Shown here: in pieces, positions 6,410 to 13,817 of the stretch
Layout: each line of letters opens with the position of its first letter
How positions within the stretch are numbered: position 1 is the stretch's first letter
Source of the DNA: JBBITW01 sp037440525
Lineage (GTDB): Bacteria; Desulfobacterota; BSN033; UBA1163
Direction: 5' to 3'
Assembly (NCBI GenBank): GCA_037440525.1
Contig: JBBITW010000070.1
Span: 1-17,028, forward strand
Length of the DNA: 17,028 nucleotides
The notes under the pieces: model-generated
What the model was told of the DNA's origin: nothing
Databases searched by the model: none
What the model saw: the letters and a program-made list of their open reading frames with translations, nothing else
Position numbers and translations under genes: made by a program

Positions 6410-7921
6410 ATGAACTTAGCAGAAAATCTTGAGAGGTCAGCCTTCTATTTCCCTGAACTTTCAGCAGTTATAGAAGGTGGAAGGGAGATTTCTTATAAGG
6501 AATTTAATCAGGAGGCCAACAGAATAGCAACAGCCCTGATTCGACTTGGTGTAAAAAAGGGTGATCATGTAGCCCTCTGTGCCCCGAATTCATTTGAATG
6601 GCTTGCCTTCTATTTTGGAACTATTAAGATCGGAGCAGTTGCCTTGACACTACCGAGCACCCTCACTAAGACTGAGCTCCTTCGTCTTCTGGATGATGGT
6701 AAGCCAAAAGTCCTTTATACTATTGATGATAAACTTAATGACATTGCTGACCTAAAAGACCGTCCCTACCTAAATAAGGTCGTCAGTCCCAGCGGAGATA
6801 TTTCTTATAATAGATTGACCGAAACAGGTTTCAATACCTTCAAGGCAATTGATTGTGATCGGAAGGATACAGCAGCAGTACTCTATACGGGGGGCACAAC
6901 AGGCATTCCAAAGGGGGTGATGTTAACACATGAAAACATTAAATCTTCCGCCCACAATGTGGCGCATTTTGAAAGAACAGATAATAAAGATAGGGCTTTA
7001 TGCTTCCTTCCCCCCAATCATGTTTTCGCGCAGATACATATTATGCATTCCATGGTCTATGCAGGGGGATCTATGGTGATCCAGCCGTCCTTTGATTTAG
7101 AAAAGGTCTTGGATGCGATCAGACGTCATAATATCACAAAATTTTATGGTGTTCCAACCATTTACTACCGGCTACTTCAAATTAATGGGTTAAAAGAAAA
7201 ATTGGGTAGTGTCAATTATTGTTTTTCTGCAGCAGCCAGTATGCCCGAAGAATTGGTTCGTGAGTGGAAATTAACCACCAATCTAAATATCCATGAGTCC
7301 TATGGGATGACAGAGACTGCTTCGATGGTCACCTATAACCATTATATCCGCCATGTCGTAGGTTCTGTCGGGACTGTGGTCAATATTGTTGAAGTTCAGA
7401 TAAGGGACCAATATGGCAATATCTTAAGCCCGGGAGAGGAAGGTGAGATATGCATTCGTGGACCGAATGTGATGAAGGGTTATTTAAACAACCCTGAGGA
7501 GACAAAGGCCGTTTTCTGGGGGGAATGGCTAAGAAGTGGAGATGTAGGGAGGTTTGATGAAAACGGTTATTTATATATTATTGATCGAATAAAGGATATG
7601 ATTATTACCGGTGGTGAAAATGTTTATCCACGAGAAATTGAGGAATTACTTTATAAAAGACCTGAAGTGGGGGAGTGTTCTGTCATTGGTATTCCAGATA
7701 AGGAATACGGTGAGAGAGTTACTGCCTGCATCGTTACTAAACAGAAGGGAATTAAGATAAATCCAGAAGAGCTAAGGGCATACCTCAAAACTTATCTCAC
7801 CTCTTTTAAAGTGCCAAAGGAATTTATAGTTCTTGATGAAATACCAAAAGGGAGCACAGGAAAGATACTCAAAAGGGAACTGAAAAATCAGATCATAAAA
7901 TTACTAAAAAAGTCAGATTAA
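6410..7921 (+). CDS. AMP-forming acyl-CoA synthetase (acid-CoA ligase)
   Basis: This is a 503-residue member of the ANL adenylating enzyme superfamily, which activates a carboxylic acid with ATP and transfers it to CoA. Motifs in order: phosphate-binding YTGGTTGIPKG (159-169); the adenine-binding ESYGMTE (296-302); SGDVG (377-381) with the ATP-ribose aspartate; hinge DRIKDMIITGGENVYP (392-407); and the adenylation lysine K485 in PKGSTGKILKREL. The cytoplasmic N-terminus has no signal peptide. The overall form is that of medium/long-chain or aryl acid-CoA ligases; the substrate cannot be read from the sequence. A strong ribosome-binding site (GGAGGAG) precedes the ATG. The stop overlaps the stop of the convergent ACT gene by 4 bases. 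It may serve catabolism of the acids imported by the downstream TTT transporter, which is only a proximity argument. Confidence 0.9.
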   Translation: MNLAENLERSAFYFPELSAVIEGGREISYKEFNQEANRIATALIRLGVKKGDHVALCAPNSFEWLAFYFGTIKIGAVALTLPSTLTKTELLRLLDDGKPKVLYTIDDKLNDIADLKDRPYLNKVVSPSGDISYNRLTETGFNTFKAIDCDRKDTAAVLYTGGTTGIPKGVMLTHENIKSSAHNVAHFERTDNKDRALCFLPPNHVFAQIHIMHSMVYAGGSMVIQPSFDLEKVLDAIRRHNITKFYGVPTIYYRLLQINGLKEKLGSVNYCFSAAASMPEELVREWKLTTNLNIHESYGMTETASMVTYNHYIRHVVGSVGTVVNIVEVQIRDQYGNILSPGEEGEICIRGPNVMKGYLNNPEETKAVFWGEWLRSGDVGRFDENGYLYIIDRIKDMIITGGENVYPREIEELLYKRPEVGECSVIGIPDKEYGERVTACIVTKQKGIKINPEELRAYLKTYLTSFKVPKEFIVLDEIPKGSTGKILKRELKNQIIKLLKKSD

Positions 7922-8412
7922 AGGTCTTTGAAAGAATCCTTTATACGGTTAAAATCTGATTCTGCAATGTGGACAATGAATATTGATTCAATTGCTTCTT
8001 CCATTACAGAACCATATATATAATCAATATTTACCTGGGCCTTCGCAAATCTTTTTGCTATATTTCCAAGGGTTCCGGGCTTATTTAACAGTCTAAAGAC
8101 CAGGACATGGTCTGAATCAATCATATATTTTGCCTTCTGCAATATCTTTTCCGCCTCATCGTATCTATCCACGAGCAAACGAATCAGTGAATAGTCTGAG
8201 GAGTCCTTTAAAATACCTCTGTAGCTTTCTGCAAGGGCAATCCTTCTGCCTGTCCTTTCTCTCATATTATAAAGCTCTTTTACCGAGTCCTTAGCATTCT
8301 GGATTGACATTGCAAGGATATTAATATCAGCCTCTTTCAGTACATCACAGAGCTTTGATAGCTCCCCAGGTGCATTGTTTAAAATCACCGAGATTTGAGG
8401 TTTGATCTCCAT
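7918..8412 (-). CDS. Tandem ACT-domain protein with an insertion in the first domain
   Basis: This 164-residue protein has two ACT domains, small folds that bind amino acids or related ligands and regulate enzymes. ACT1 starts at ISVILNNAPGELSKLCDVL (residues 7-25), whose NAPGEL is the usual ligand-loop motif, and resumes at SLIRLLVDRYDEAEKIL (75-91). ACT2 runs from about 103 with LLNKPGTLGNIAKRFAKAQV and INILAM/VNIDYIY-type second strands. Between strands 2 and 3 of ACT1 is an unusual charged helix-like insertion (about 39-72, including ELYNMRERTGRRIALAESY). Two-domain ACT proteins are often found next to CoA ligases in anaerobes; here it converges on the ligase gene. It has a good ribosome-binding site (AAGGAGA). 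The ligand is unknown. Confidence 0.8.
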   Translation of the reverse strand: MEIKPQISVILNNAPGELSKLCDVLKEADINILAMSIQNAKDSVKELYNMRERTGRRIALAESYRGILKDSSDYSLIRLLVDRYDEAEKILQKAKYMIDSDHVLVFRLLNKPGTLGNIAKRFAKAQVNIDYIYGSVMEEAIESIFIVHIAESDFNRIKDSFKDL

Positions 8413-8449
8413 TGGGTCTCCTTTTCTCTTACAGTTTAAATCAGAATGG

Positions 8450-8478
8450 AAGATAACAGATTGAAGTTAATAGGTCAA
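8450..8478 (-). promoter_or_regulatory. Candidate promoter for the ACT-domain gene
   Basis: On the minus strand TTGACC (8478-8473) and TATCTT (8455-8450) are separated by exactly 17 bases in the 95-base gap between the UroD-like gene and the ACT gene. The -35 matches at 5 of 6 positions and the -10 at 4 of 6. This would give the ACT gene its own promoter with a leader of about 30 bases. Confidence 0.35.
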
Positions 8479-8507
8479 GAAGAAAATCTCATATATATTT
8501 CACCCTA

Positions 8508-9392
8508 CTAATTTTTAAAAAAGGAGTCAGCGATTCTATAGAGTTCCTTTATTCTTTCGAGAAAATCGCCGGAATATAGACCAGTTGATGAGGAAAGAAT
8601 AAAGCCTCCGCCTCTGACAAGTGACCTTATAATCCTTTCATATTCCTTCAATGCTTGGGAGGAGAGTTCCTTTACCTCAATTATCTCTGAGTCTATACCT
8701 GCCATTAATTTAAGAGTAGGTCCATATTTTTCCTTTATAGCGATAAGGTCATTCGAACGATGCTGAATACCAGCAAGTCCATCAAATCCATATAAAACCA
8801 GTTGAGGAATTATTAACCTGATATTACCACAGGAATGAAATAGGGCATATGATTTCCCCTGATGGATTTCTGAGACAGCCCTTATATAAAATTGAGAAAA
8901 TATCTCATCAATATCTTTTGGATTAACAAGGGTAGAGTTTTCACCAGCCAGATCATCAGCAATAATGACGGCATCTACTGAGAGTTCAAGGCAATAGTTT
9001 ATTAGCATTAAAATCTCTTTTTCTTCTTTTTCAAGTTCCTTTAAAAATTCATTCTTTTCTCGTTTCCACTGGGTGAGGATTTTCATCAATCCCACTTTCT
9101 CCACAAGCCTCTGGAATGGGCCATCAATCAAAACCATTGAATTAAAGGCCCTTAATTTTATAGCTTCCTCAAGCTCTCCTAAATTATAATATCTATATCC
9201 GAGAGTATTTCTGAACGATCTCTCCCTGGATATAGGCAGGCAGAGGATATCCTGGCCCAGAAGGTCTATCATTTTCAGATGGCCTTTCAGGTTATCTTCA
9301 AGGCCTGCCCTTTTAAGGAGATCTCTTCCTAACCAAAGTTCTCCTTTAAGAAGCCGATATTGTGGGGTGAGACAAAAGACATCCTTTATCAT
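8508..9392 (-). CDS. Uroporphyrinogen decarboxylase (URO-D) family protein, MtaA/CmuA-like
   Basis: This 294-residue protein has the fold-family signature of URO-D-like proteins, a group that includes haem-pathway decarboxylases and corrinoid methyltransferases. Visible features are the ADDLAGENSTLVNPKDIDEIF segment (145-165), the FHSCGN motif (185-190; His186 and Cys188 resemble the first two zinc ligands of MtaA/MtbA-type methyltransferases), and the C-terminal GGGFILSSSTGLYSG. The third zinc-ligand cysteine of MtaA is not seen near the C-terminus, and the protein is about 40 residues shorter than typical family members at its N-terminus. Nothing here links it to haem synthesis. No ribosome-binding site precedes the ATG; a TAATAT sequence 11 bases upstream hints at a very short leader. 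The substrate is unknown. Confidence 0.75.
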   Translation of the reverse strand: MIKDVFCLTPQYRLLKGELWLGRDLLKRAGLEDNLKGHLKMIDLLGQDILCLPISRERSFRNTLGYRYYNLGELEEAIKLRAFNSMVLIDGPFQRLVEKVGLMKILTQWKREKNEFLKELEKEEKEILMLINYCLELSVDAVIIADDLAGENSTLVNPKDIDEIFSQFYIRAVSEIHQGKSYALFHSCGNIRLIIPQLVLYGFDGLAGIQHRSNDLIAIKEKYGPTLKLMAGIDSEIIEVKELSSQALKEYERIIRSLVRGGGFILSSSTGLYSGDFLERIKELYRIADSFFKN

Positions 9393-9535
9393 ATCAATTT
9401 AGAATATTAGAAGAAAATTCTGAGTTAATCAATTCTAAAATTTAATAGTGTCATTTAAAATTTAAAAGTGGACTCTTAAAAACCTTCATGGAAGCAGATC
9501 AACACCCATATTACGGAAAGATCGTAGAAATCAAC

Positions 9536-9692
9536 GCATTCCCCTCTCCCCAAGGAGGTTGTGTCGTAATTCGACATAAGAAATGAAACCAAATGAGGCA
9601 AGGGACAAGCCCTTGCCCTACGTTTGTGATTCATTTAATTTTTACCCCTCACTCCAGAGAGGCTGTTTCGCAATGAGGCGTATGCCATGTTT
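9536..9692. repeat. Composite repeat with perfect 8-bp hairpin
   Basis: A perfect palindrome, GGCAAGGG-ACAAG-CCCTTGCC (9597-9617), is flanked by AAATGA and TCATTT (9591-9596, 9630-9635). Outside these lie two diverged direct copies of a CCCCTC...GAGG...TGT.TCG.AAT pattern (about 9540-9583 and 9645-9692). This looks like REP-type dispersed sequence, not a terminator, because no T run follows and the nearest gene (8508-9392) is transcribed away from it. The bases 9393-9535 are AT-rich and show nothing I can name. Confidence 0.5.
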
Positions 9693-9715
9693 GTCATTCC
9701 GAGTCTCCTTTTTTT

Positions 9716-9813
9716 GTCATTCCGAGCGAATCGAGGAACCTTAGGAAAGATTTCTCGGCTAACGCCTCGAAATGACGATAGAGTGGTGTCATCCCGAGCA
9801 AAGCGAGGAATCT
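9716..9813. repeat. Dispersed repeat copy C2
   Basis: This is a same-orientation copy of the block at 1-95, with about four mismatches: GCGAAT for GCGAAG, ATCCCGAG for ATTCCGAG, GCAAAGC for GCGAAGC, and GAATCT for GAACCT. A truncated unit (TTGTCATTCCGAG, 9691-9703) precedes it. It directly abuts element B2, so the two repeat families are adjacent here. Confidence 0.8.
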
Positions 9814-9816
9814 ATG

Positions 9817-10046
9817 TTTGAAAACTCTGAAAAAGTATTAAAAACTATTCTTATAGACTGGGGAGGTGGGGTGGAAAAGCCTTCGAGCGGATACCTATAA
9901 TAATATGGCACCATTGATTAATACCCTGAAATTGCTTGATTTTCTTTAAAGCGATTGTAAGCAATTTAACTTCTTAATGTCCGACATTCGAAGGGTTTGG
10001 AACCCTACCTCCCCAGTCATTTAAGGACTTTTTCAGAACTCTCAAT
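9817..10046. mobile_element. Element B2: inverted copy of B1
   Basis: Read on the minus strand this segment follows B1 (6132-6370) along nearly its whole length, close to 90% identity by eye, with the most divergence in the centre (about 9890-9920). The shared blocks include CCAAACCCTTCGAATG, GGACATTAAGAAGTTAAATT and CCACCCCACCTCCCCAGTCT. It has inverted ends of the same kind as B1 and no coding capacity. B1 and B2 face each other around the ligase-ACT-UroD gene block. The promoter of the transporter operon starts only 9 bases beyond its right end. Confidence 0.65.
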
Positions 10047-10054
10047 AATAATTC

Positions 10055-10082
10055 TTGACAAATAGAAAAGTGGTGGTATATT
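10055..10082 (+). promoter_or_regulatory. Sigma70-type promoter of the tct operon
   Basis: A perfect -35 box TTGACA (10055-10060) and TATATT (10077-10082) are separated by 16 bases. This is the best promoter-like sequence in the window. Transcription from it would start near 10089 and give a leader of about 200 bases before tctC, long enough to carry a regulatory structure, although I see no known riboswitch in it. The promoter lies immediately outside element B2. Confidence 0.55.
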
Positions 10083-10291
10083 GAAAATTAAATAATGGAA
10101 AGACTCAAAAACGATTGGATGAGTTGAGATTCGGAAAAAAATAACTGCTTTTAGCTTATCTCCTCTTTATAATAATCTACGATATTAAATGACTTCATAA
10201 AATAATTTTGGAGTAAAAGTTTTGAAGAAATCCCCTTAGCAAAATGTTGTTTAATAGCCATAACAATATTAAAAAAAGGAGGTAAATAATT

Positions 10292-11263
10292 ATGAAAACA
10301 ATATTTAGAATGATTTTAATTTTAAGCATTTTTATGATTTCCTCTACATCGTTAAGGGCTGAATATCCAGAAAGACCAATTACTATTTATGGATGTTTCC
10401 CCCCTGGTGGAACATCTGATACAAGTACAAGGGCTTTGGCATCTTCCATGGAGAAGACATTGGGTCAAAACATTGTAATTGTTACAAAAGAAGGTGGCTC
10501 AGGAACAGTCTGTTTAGCTATTCTTGCAAATGAAAAGCCTGATGGTTATACATTGGCCTCTGGAACAAGTACAGCTATAATCAGAATTCCCCTTACAAGG
10601 AAGATGACATACAAACCTCTATCAGATTTTACTTTCATTTATGCCTATGCTGGAGCCGTAAGTGCCCTTTTGGTTAGGGCTGATTCCCCATTTAAAACTT
10701 TCAGGGATTTGGTTGAGTATGCCCGTCAAAATCCAGGAAAGATAAAATATTCAACAACAGGTGCAGGATCACCCATGCATCTTATTATGGAAGTGATTGC
10801 CATGAAAGAGAATATAAAATGGGTTCATATCCCCTACAAAGGGACTGCACCAGCTGAAACCGCTGCTCTGGGAGGTCATGTGGATGCTGTCTCCGCTGGA
10901 GACCTTAGTAAAGCTATAAGTGGTCAAATGAGGGCATTACTACTTCATACAAAAGGGAGATATCCAAAATTTCCAGATGTGCCAACAACAATTGAATTAG
11001 GCTATAACTATTACAACGATACAGTCTTTTCCATATTTGGCCCCAAGAATATGGATCCATCTATTGTTAAAAGAATAGAGGATGCGGTTGAAAAAGCCCA
11101 GGATACTCATGCATGGAGACAATGGTTGGAAAGTACAGGGCAGATTACAGTAAAGATGAGAAGTGCAGAATATACAAAATTCCTTGAAGATTCATGGGAG
11201 AAGGAGATCGTGATTTTAAAATCTCTTGGTTTAATTACTGAACCTGCAACAAAACCAAGGTAA
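10292..11263 (+). CDS. tctC: Tripartite tricarboxylate transporter substrate-binding protein (TctC/Bug family)
   Basis: This 323-residue periplasmic receptor captures a carboxylate and delivers it to the TctA-TctB membrane complex. It has a Sec signal peptide (residues 1-23, cut after SLRA). The family hallmarks are YPERPITIYGCFPPGGTSD (25-43), where the P-GG-D loop binds the carboxylate; LGQNIVIVTKEGGSGT; KPDGYTLASG; GAGSPMHL; VPYKG-like IPYKGTAPA; and GGHVDAVSAG. Bug proteins bind citrate, dicarboxylates, aromatic acids or even nicotinate, and the ligand here cannot be told. A very strong ribosome-binding site (AAAGGAGGT) precedes the ATG. It heads an operon whose next genes encode a flavoprotein and a ferredoxin, not the usual TctB and TctA. 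Confidence 0.92.
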   Translation: MKTIFRMILILSIFMISSTSLRAEYPERPITIYGCFPPGGTSDTSTRALASSMEKTLGQNIVIVTKEGGSGTVCLAILANEKPDGYTLASGTSTAIIRIPLTRKMTYKPLSDFTFIYAYAGAVSALLVRADSPFKTFRDLVEYARQNPGKIKYSTTGAGSPMHLIMEVIAMKENIKWVHIPYKGTAPAETAALGGHVDAVSAGDLSKAISGQMRALLLHTKGRYPKFPDVPTTIELGYNYYNDTVFSIFGPKNMDPSIVKRIEDAVEKAQDTHAWRQWLESTGQITVKMRSAEYTKFLEDSWEKEIVILKSLGLITEPATKPR

Positions 11264-11276
11264 CCTGGAGGTGGAA

Positions 11277-12941
11277 ATGGGGAATAAAGTAAATGAAAAA
11301 GTTATAGAAACAGATGTATTATGTATTGGTGCAGGGATTGCAGGTTTGATGGCAGGAATCAGAGCTTCTGAGAAAGGAGCTAAGGTAATAATTGCTGAAA
11401 AGGGGCATGCCCTTCATAGTGGAAGAGGTAGAGGAGGGAATGACCATTTCTGGTGCTATATCCCTGAAGTCCATGGAAATGATCTCGATAAGTTTTTGGG
11501 TGAGAGCCTCAAAATACCTAAACTTAAGACCATGCAATCAGGAACAGGGCATAAGGTATTAAGAACATTTCTTGGAAAATCTTTCGATATTGTAAAACTC
11601 TGGGATAAATGGGGAATCCCAATGAAATATCAAGGAAGGTGGGAATTTGCAGGCCATTCATTTCCAGGAGAAGTCCTTACTCATCTGAAATACTCGGGGA
11701 GAGATCAAAAAAAGATTTTGATAAGAAAGGCTACTGAGGCAGGAGCAGAAATAATAAACAGGGTAATGATTTTCGACCTTATAAAAGATAAAGAAAGAGT
11801 TGCTGGTGCCATTGGAATAGATACCCGAGAAGACCATTTTATTATTATTAAAAGTAAAGCTATCATATTGGCTACAGGTTGCCTGGATAGATTATATCCT
11901 CCCCCAGTTCCAGCCTGGATGCCAAGTATCCCTGGGAATCTCACATTGACCGGAGATGGCCGCGCAATGTCGTATCGTGCAGGAGCTGATATTGTAAGTC
12001 CTGAAATTCCAAAAAGACATATTGGACCACGATATTTCAGCCGATATGGTCAAGCCACATGGATAGGGGTTTTACGAGATCCTTTTGATAAACCGATAGG
12101 TCCTTATGTTACTAAACCAAACCGTTTATATGGTGATATGACTCCTGAGGTAAGAAGTGTTTATCTCGAAGAATTATTCAAGTCTGGAAACGGTCCAATA
12201 TACATGGATTGTAGGGGAATCTCGGAAGAAGATTATGAGTATATGATGTATTGGATGTGGCATGAAGGGAATGCCCCTCTGCTTGACTATTTGAAGGATG
12301 AGGGAATTGATATAAGAAGGCATCCCATTGAATTTCAGACATATCATATAATCCCGGAAGGCAAGGTATGGATTAACGAAAAAGGAGAGACCTCTTTGCA
12401 GGGGCTCTATTCTGCAGGTGATGAATCTATGGGTGGTATAAGCTGTGCGGCAACCTATGGATGGATAACAGGGGAAAATGCAGCAGAATATACAAAAAAT
12501 ACATCAGAATCAGAAGGCAAGGATATAAAAATAGAAATCGAAAATAAAGAAGAAATTGTTCAAAAGATAATAGAAAGAAAAAATGAAGGTCCGGATTGGA
12601 AAGAGACCAATATTGCACTCCAGCAATTAATGCAGGATTATGCTGGTGTTATTAGGTCAGAGACTCTGCTTCTTGCAGGTTTGGAATATCTCTCCAGGAT
12701 GAGAAAAAAGGTTGACCAATCCTTGATTGCCCGAGATAGATGGGAATTAACACGTTGTCTCGAAACGATTAACCTGATGGACATTGGGGAACTTGTTTTT
12801 GTTGGTGCTTTGACACGTAAAGAATCAAGAGGCTTGCATAGACGTTCAGACTATCCATTAACAGATCCTACAATGGATGGAAAAGAAATCTTTGTAAGGA
12901 AAAAGGATGGTAAACCTTTTGTTGAGGTAAGGTCTTCTTAA
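11277..12941 (+). CDS. FAD-dependent oxidoreductase, fumarate reductase/AprA-like flavoprotein
   Basis: This soluble flavoprotein of 554 residues starts at ATG 11277; the in-frame GTG at 11271 overlaps the ribosome-binding site GGAGG itself and is rejected. The FAD Rossmann motif GAGIAG is at 18-23, with E41 for the ribose; ILATGC (197-202) and LTGDGRAMSYRAGA (224-237) are further FAD contacts; GLYSAGDESMGG (376-387) is the C-terminal FAD segment. The helical C-terminal domain contains TRKESRGLHRRSDYP, as in SdhA/FrdA/AprA. The catalytic signatures of true fumarate reductase (H-T-GG and HGANRLGG-type segments) are not present, so the substrate is probably different. It lacks a signal peptide. 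It is followed 21 bases later by a ferredoxin gene, probably its electron partner, as in the AprA-AprB pairing. Confidence 0.85.
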   Translation: MGNKVNEKVIETDVLCIGAGIAGLMAGIRASEKGAKVIIAEKGHALHSGRGRGGNDHFWCYIPEVHGNDLDKFLGESLKIPKLKTMQSGTGHKVLRTFLGKSFDIVKLWDKWGIPMKYQGRWEFAGHSFPGEVLTHLKYSGRDQKKILIRKATEAGAEIINRVMIFDLIKDKERVAGAIGIDTREDHFIIIKSKAIILATGCLDRLYPPPVPAWMPSIPGNLTLTGDGRAMSYRAGADIVSPEIPKRHIGPRYFSRYGQATWIGVLRDPFDKPIGPYVTKPNRLYGDMTPEVRSVYLEELFKSGNGPIYMDCRGISEEDYEYMMYWMWHEGNAPLLDYLKDEGIDIRRHPIEFQTYHIIPEGKVWINEKGETSLQGLYSAGDESMGGISCAATYGWITGENAAEYTKNTSESEGKDIKIEIENKEEIVQKIIERKNEGPDWKETNIALQQLMQDYAGVIRSETLLLAGLEYLSRMRKKVDQSLIARDRWELTRCLETINLMDIGELVFVGALTRKESRGLHRRSDYPLTDPTMDGKEIFVRKKDGKPFVEVRSS

Positions 12942-12962
12942 AAAGAGATAAAGGAGTAAGTT

Positions 12963-13190
12963 ATGCCACCTGTAATCGATAAAGATAAATGCACAAGATG
13001 TGGGATATGTGTTGAGTATTGTGCTGAGGATATTTTTTTTGGATCTAAAAAGGGAGATATTCCTCAGGTGAGTTATCCTGAATTCTGCGCTCATTGCAGT
13101 TGCTGTGTCTATGCATGTCCAGAGAAGGCTATTTGGCTTAGGATTCCTCTTCCTATGCAAATACTTTATAAGGAGTTTAAGTATACCTAA
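12963..13190 (+). CDS. 2x[4Fe-4S] ferredoxin, AprB-like partner
   Basis: This 75-residue ferredoxin has two complete cluster motifs: CTRCGICVEYC (residues 10-20) and CAHCSCCVYACP (42-53), each CxxCxxCxxxC and together able to hold two [4Fe-4S] clusters. The segment after the second cluster, EKAIWLRIPLPMQ, resembles the corresponding region of AprB-type subunits. It probably shuttles electrons to or from the flavoprotein encoded just upstream. The ribosome-binding site is AAAGGAGTAAG. The stop codon TAA (13188-13190) lies inside the left inverted repeat of element A2, so the last few residues (about YT) and the end of the protein were set by that insertion; the original tail may have been longer. 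Confidence 0.9.
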   Translation: MPPVIDKDKCTRCGICVEYCAEDIFFGSKKGDIPQVSYPEFCAHCSCCVYACPEKAIWLRIPLPMQILYKEFKYT

Positions 13191-13344
13191 ATTGAGCGAT
13201 TTTTTACTAAAAGCCTTTCCGCCAAAGGTGGATCAGTCATTGCGTGGCAATCCGACGAAGTCGTTGCGAGCCCAAAGGGCGTGGCAATCTTATAGATTCC
13301 TCGCTTCGCTCGGAATGACAATTTAGAATCGCTAAATTTAGATA
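13184..13344. mobile_element. Element A2: MITE-like insertion inside the tct operon
   Basis: The left end TACCTAAATTGAGCGATT (13184-13201) and the reverse complement of the right end, TATCTAAATTTAGCGATT (13327-13344), match at 16 of 18 positions. Both ends carry TA. The interior repeats the A1 modules: GATTTTTTA...CCTTTCCGCCAAAGG.GGATC, AGTCATTGCG, GTGGCAATCT.ATAGATT, and CTCGCTTCGCTCGGAATGAC. At 161 bp it is shorter than A1 (229 bp). It separates the ferredoxin gene from tctB, where the other operon genes are 0-21 bases apart. It contains strong small palindromes but no T run, so read-through is plausible. Confidence 0.6.
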
Positions 13345-13358
13345 AAGATATAAGGAAA

Positions 13359-13817
13359 ATGAGAAAGTATGATATTATTTCTGGTCTCTTTTTATTTATA
13401 CTTGCAATTGCCATATGTATGGGTTCTCTTCAACTGAAAATAGGAACTTTTACTTCACCTGGATCAGGGTTTTTCCCTCTTTTTACCGGCATAATGCTTG
13501 GATTCTTTTCTGTCCTTATATTGATTGAAGCAATAAAATTAAAAAAGGAAGATATAAGCTTCTGGATGCCAAATGCAAATAAGAAGGCCATATACTTAAC
13601 ATTTCTTTTGATTCTTTTATATGCATTGTTACTCGAACGTTTTGGTTTCATTGGAACATCCTTAATTTTTTTCTTATTAATCAGCCGTTTAGTTTTTTCC
13701 CTGAGGTGGGTTACCTCTATTTTCTTTTCAATTATTACAAGCTTTGGTATATATCTTATTTTCAAAATATTGCTTCGCGCACCTTTACCAAAAGGAATTA
13801 TTGAAAGGATATTTTGA
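13359..13817 (+). CDS. tctB: Tripartite tricarboxylate transporter small membrane subunit TctB
   Basis: This 152-residue integral membrane protein has four predicted transmembrane helices (about residues 5-22, 37-58, 75-93 and 97-140 with a break), the standard TctB architecture. The N-terminal pattern RKYDIISGLFLFILAIAI and the TSPGSGFFPLFTGIMLG loop are typical of the family, where the loop with GSGFFP is the most conserved part. It forms the transport channel with TctA. A modest ribosome-binding site (AAGGAAA) precedes the ATG, and both lie just beyond the right end of element A2, so its original translation signals may partly derive from the element boundary. Its stop overlaps the tctA start by one base. 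Confidence 0.9.
   Translation: MRKYDIISGLFLFILAIAICMGSLQLKIGTFTSPGSGFFPLFTGIMLGFFSVLILIEAIKLKKEDISFWMPNANKKAIYLTFLLILLYALLLERFGFIGTSLIFFLLISRLVFSLRWVTSIFFSIITSFGIYLIFKILLRAPLPKGIIERIF

Noticed and set aside
9597..9617. Terminator at the perfect 8-bp hairpin
   Set aside because: No T run follows on either strand and no gene ends nearby; the flanking genes point away from it on the left and start 670 bases to the right.
11271..11276. GTG start for the flavoprotein
   Set aside because: The GTG overlaps the GGAGG ribosome-binding site; the ATG at 11277 has proper spacing.
11277..12941. Calling the flavoprotein fumarate reductase or adenylylsulfate reductase
   Set aside because: FAD motifs fit, but the substrate-binding signatures of those enzymes are not visible, so only the family-level name is justified.
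13105..13414. Small reading frames across element A2 on both strands (73 and 75 residues)
   Set aside because: They read through the repeat and give the familiar spurious 'SLRAQRAWQS'/'FRAKRGIYKIATPFG' translations of dispersed repeats; they have no ribosome-binding site or domain.
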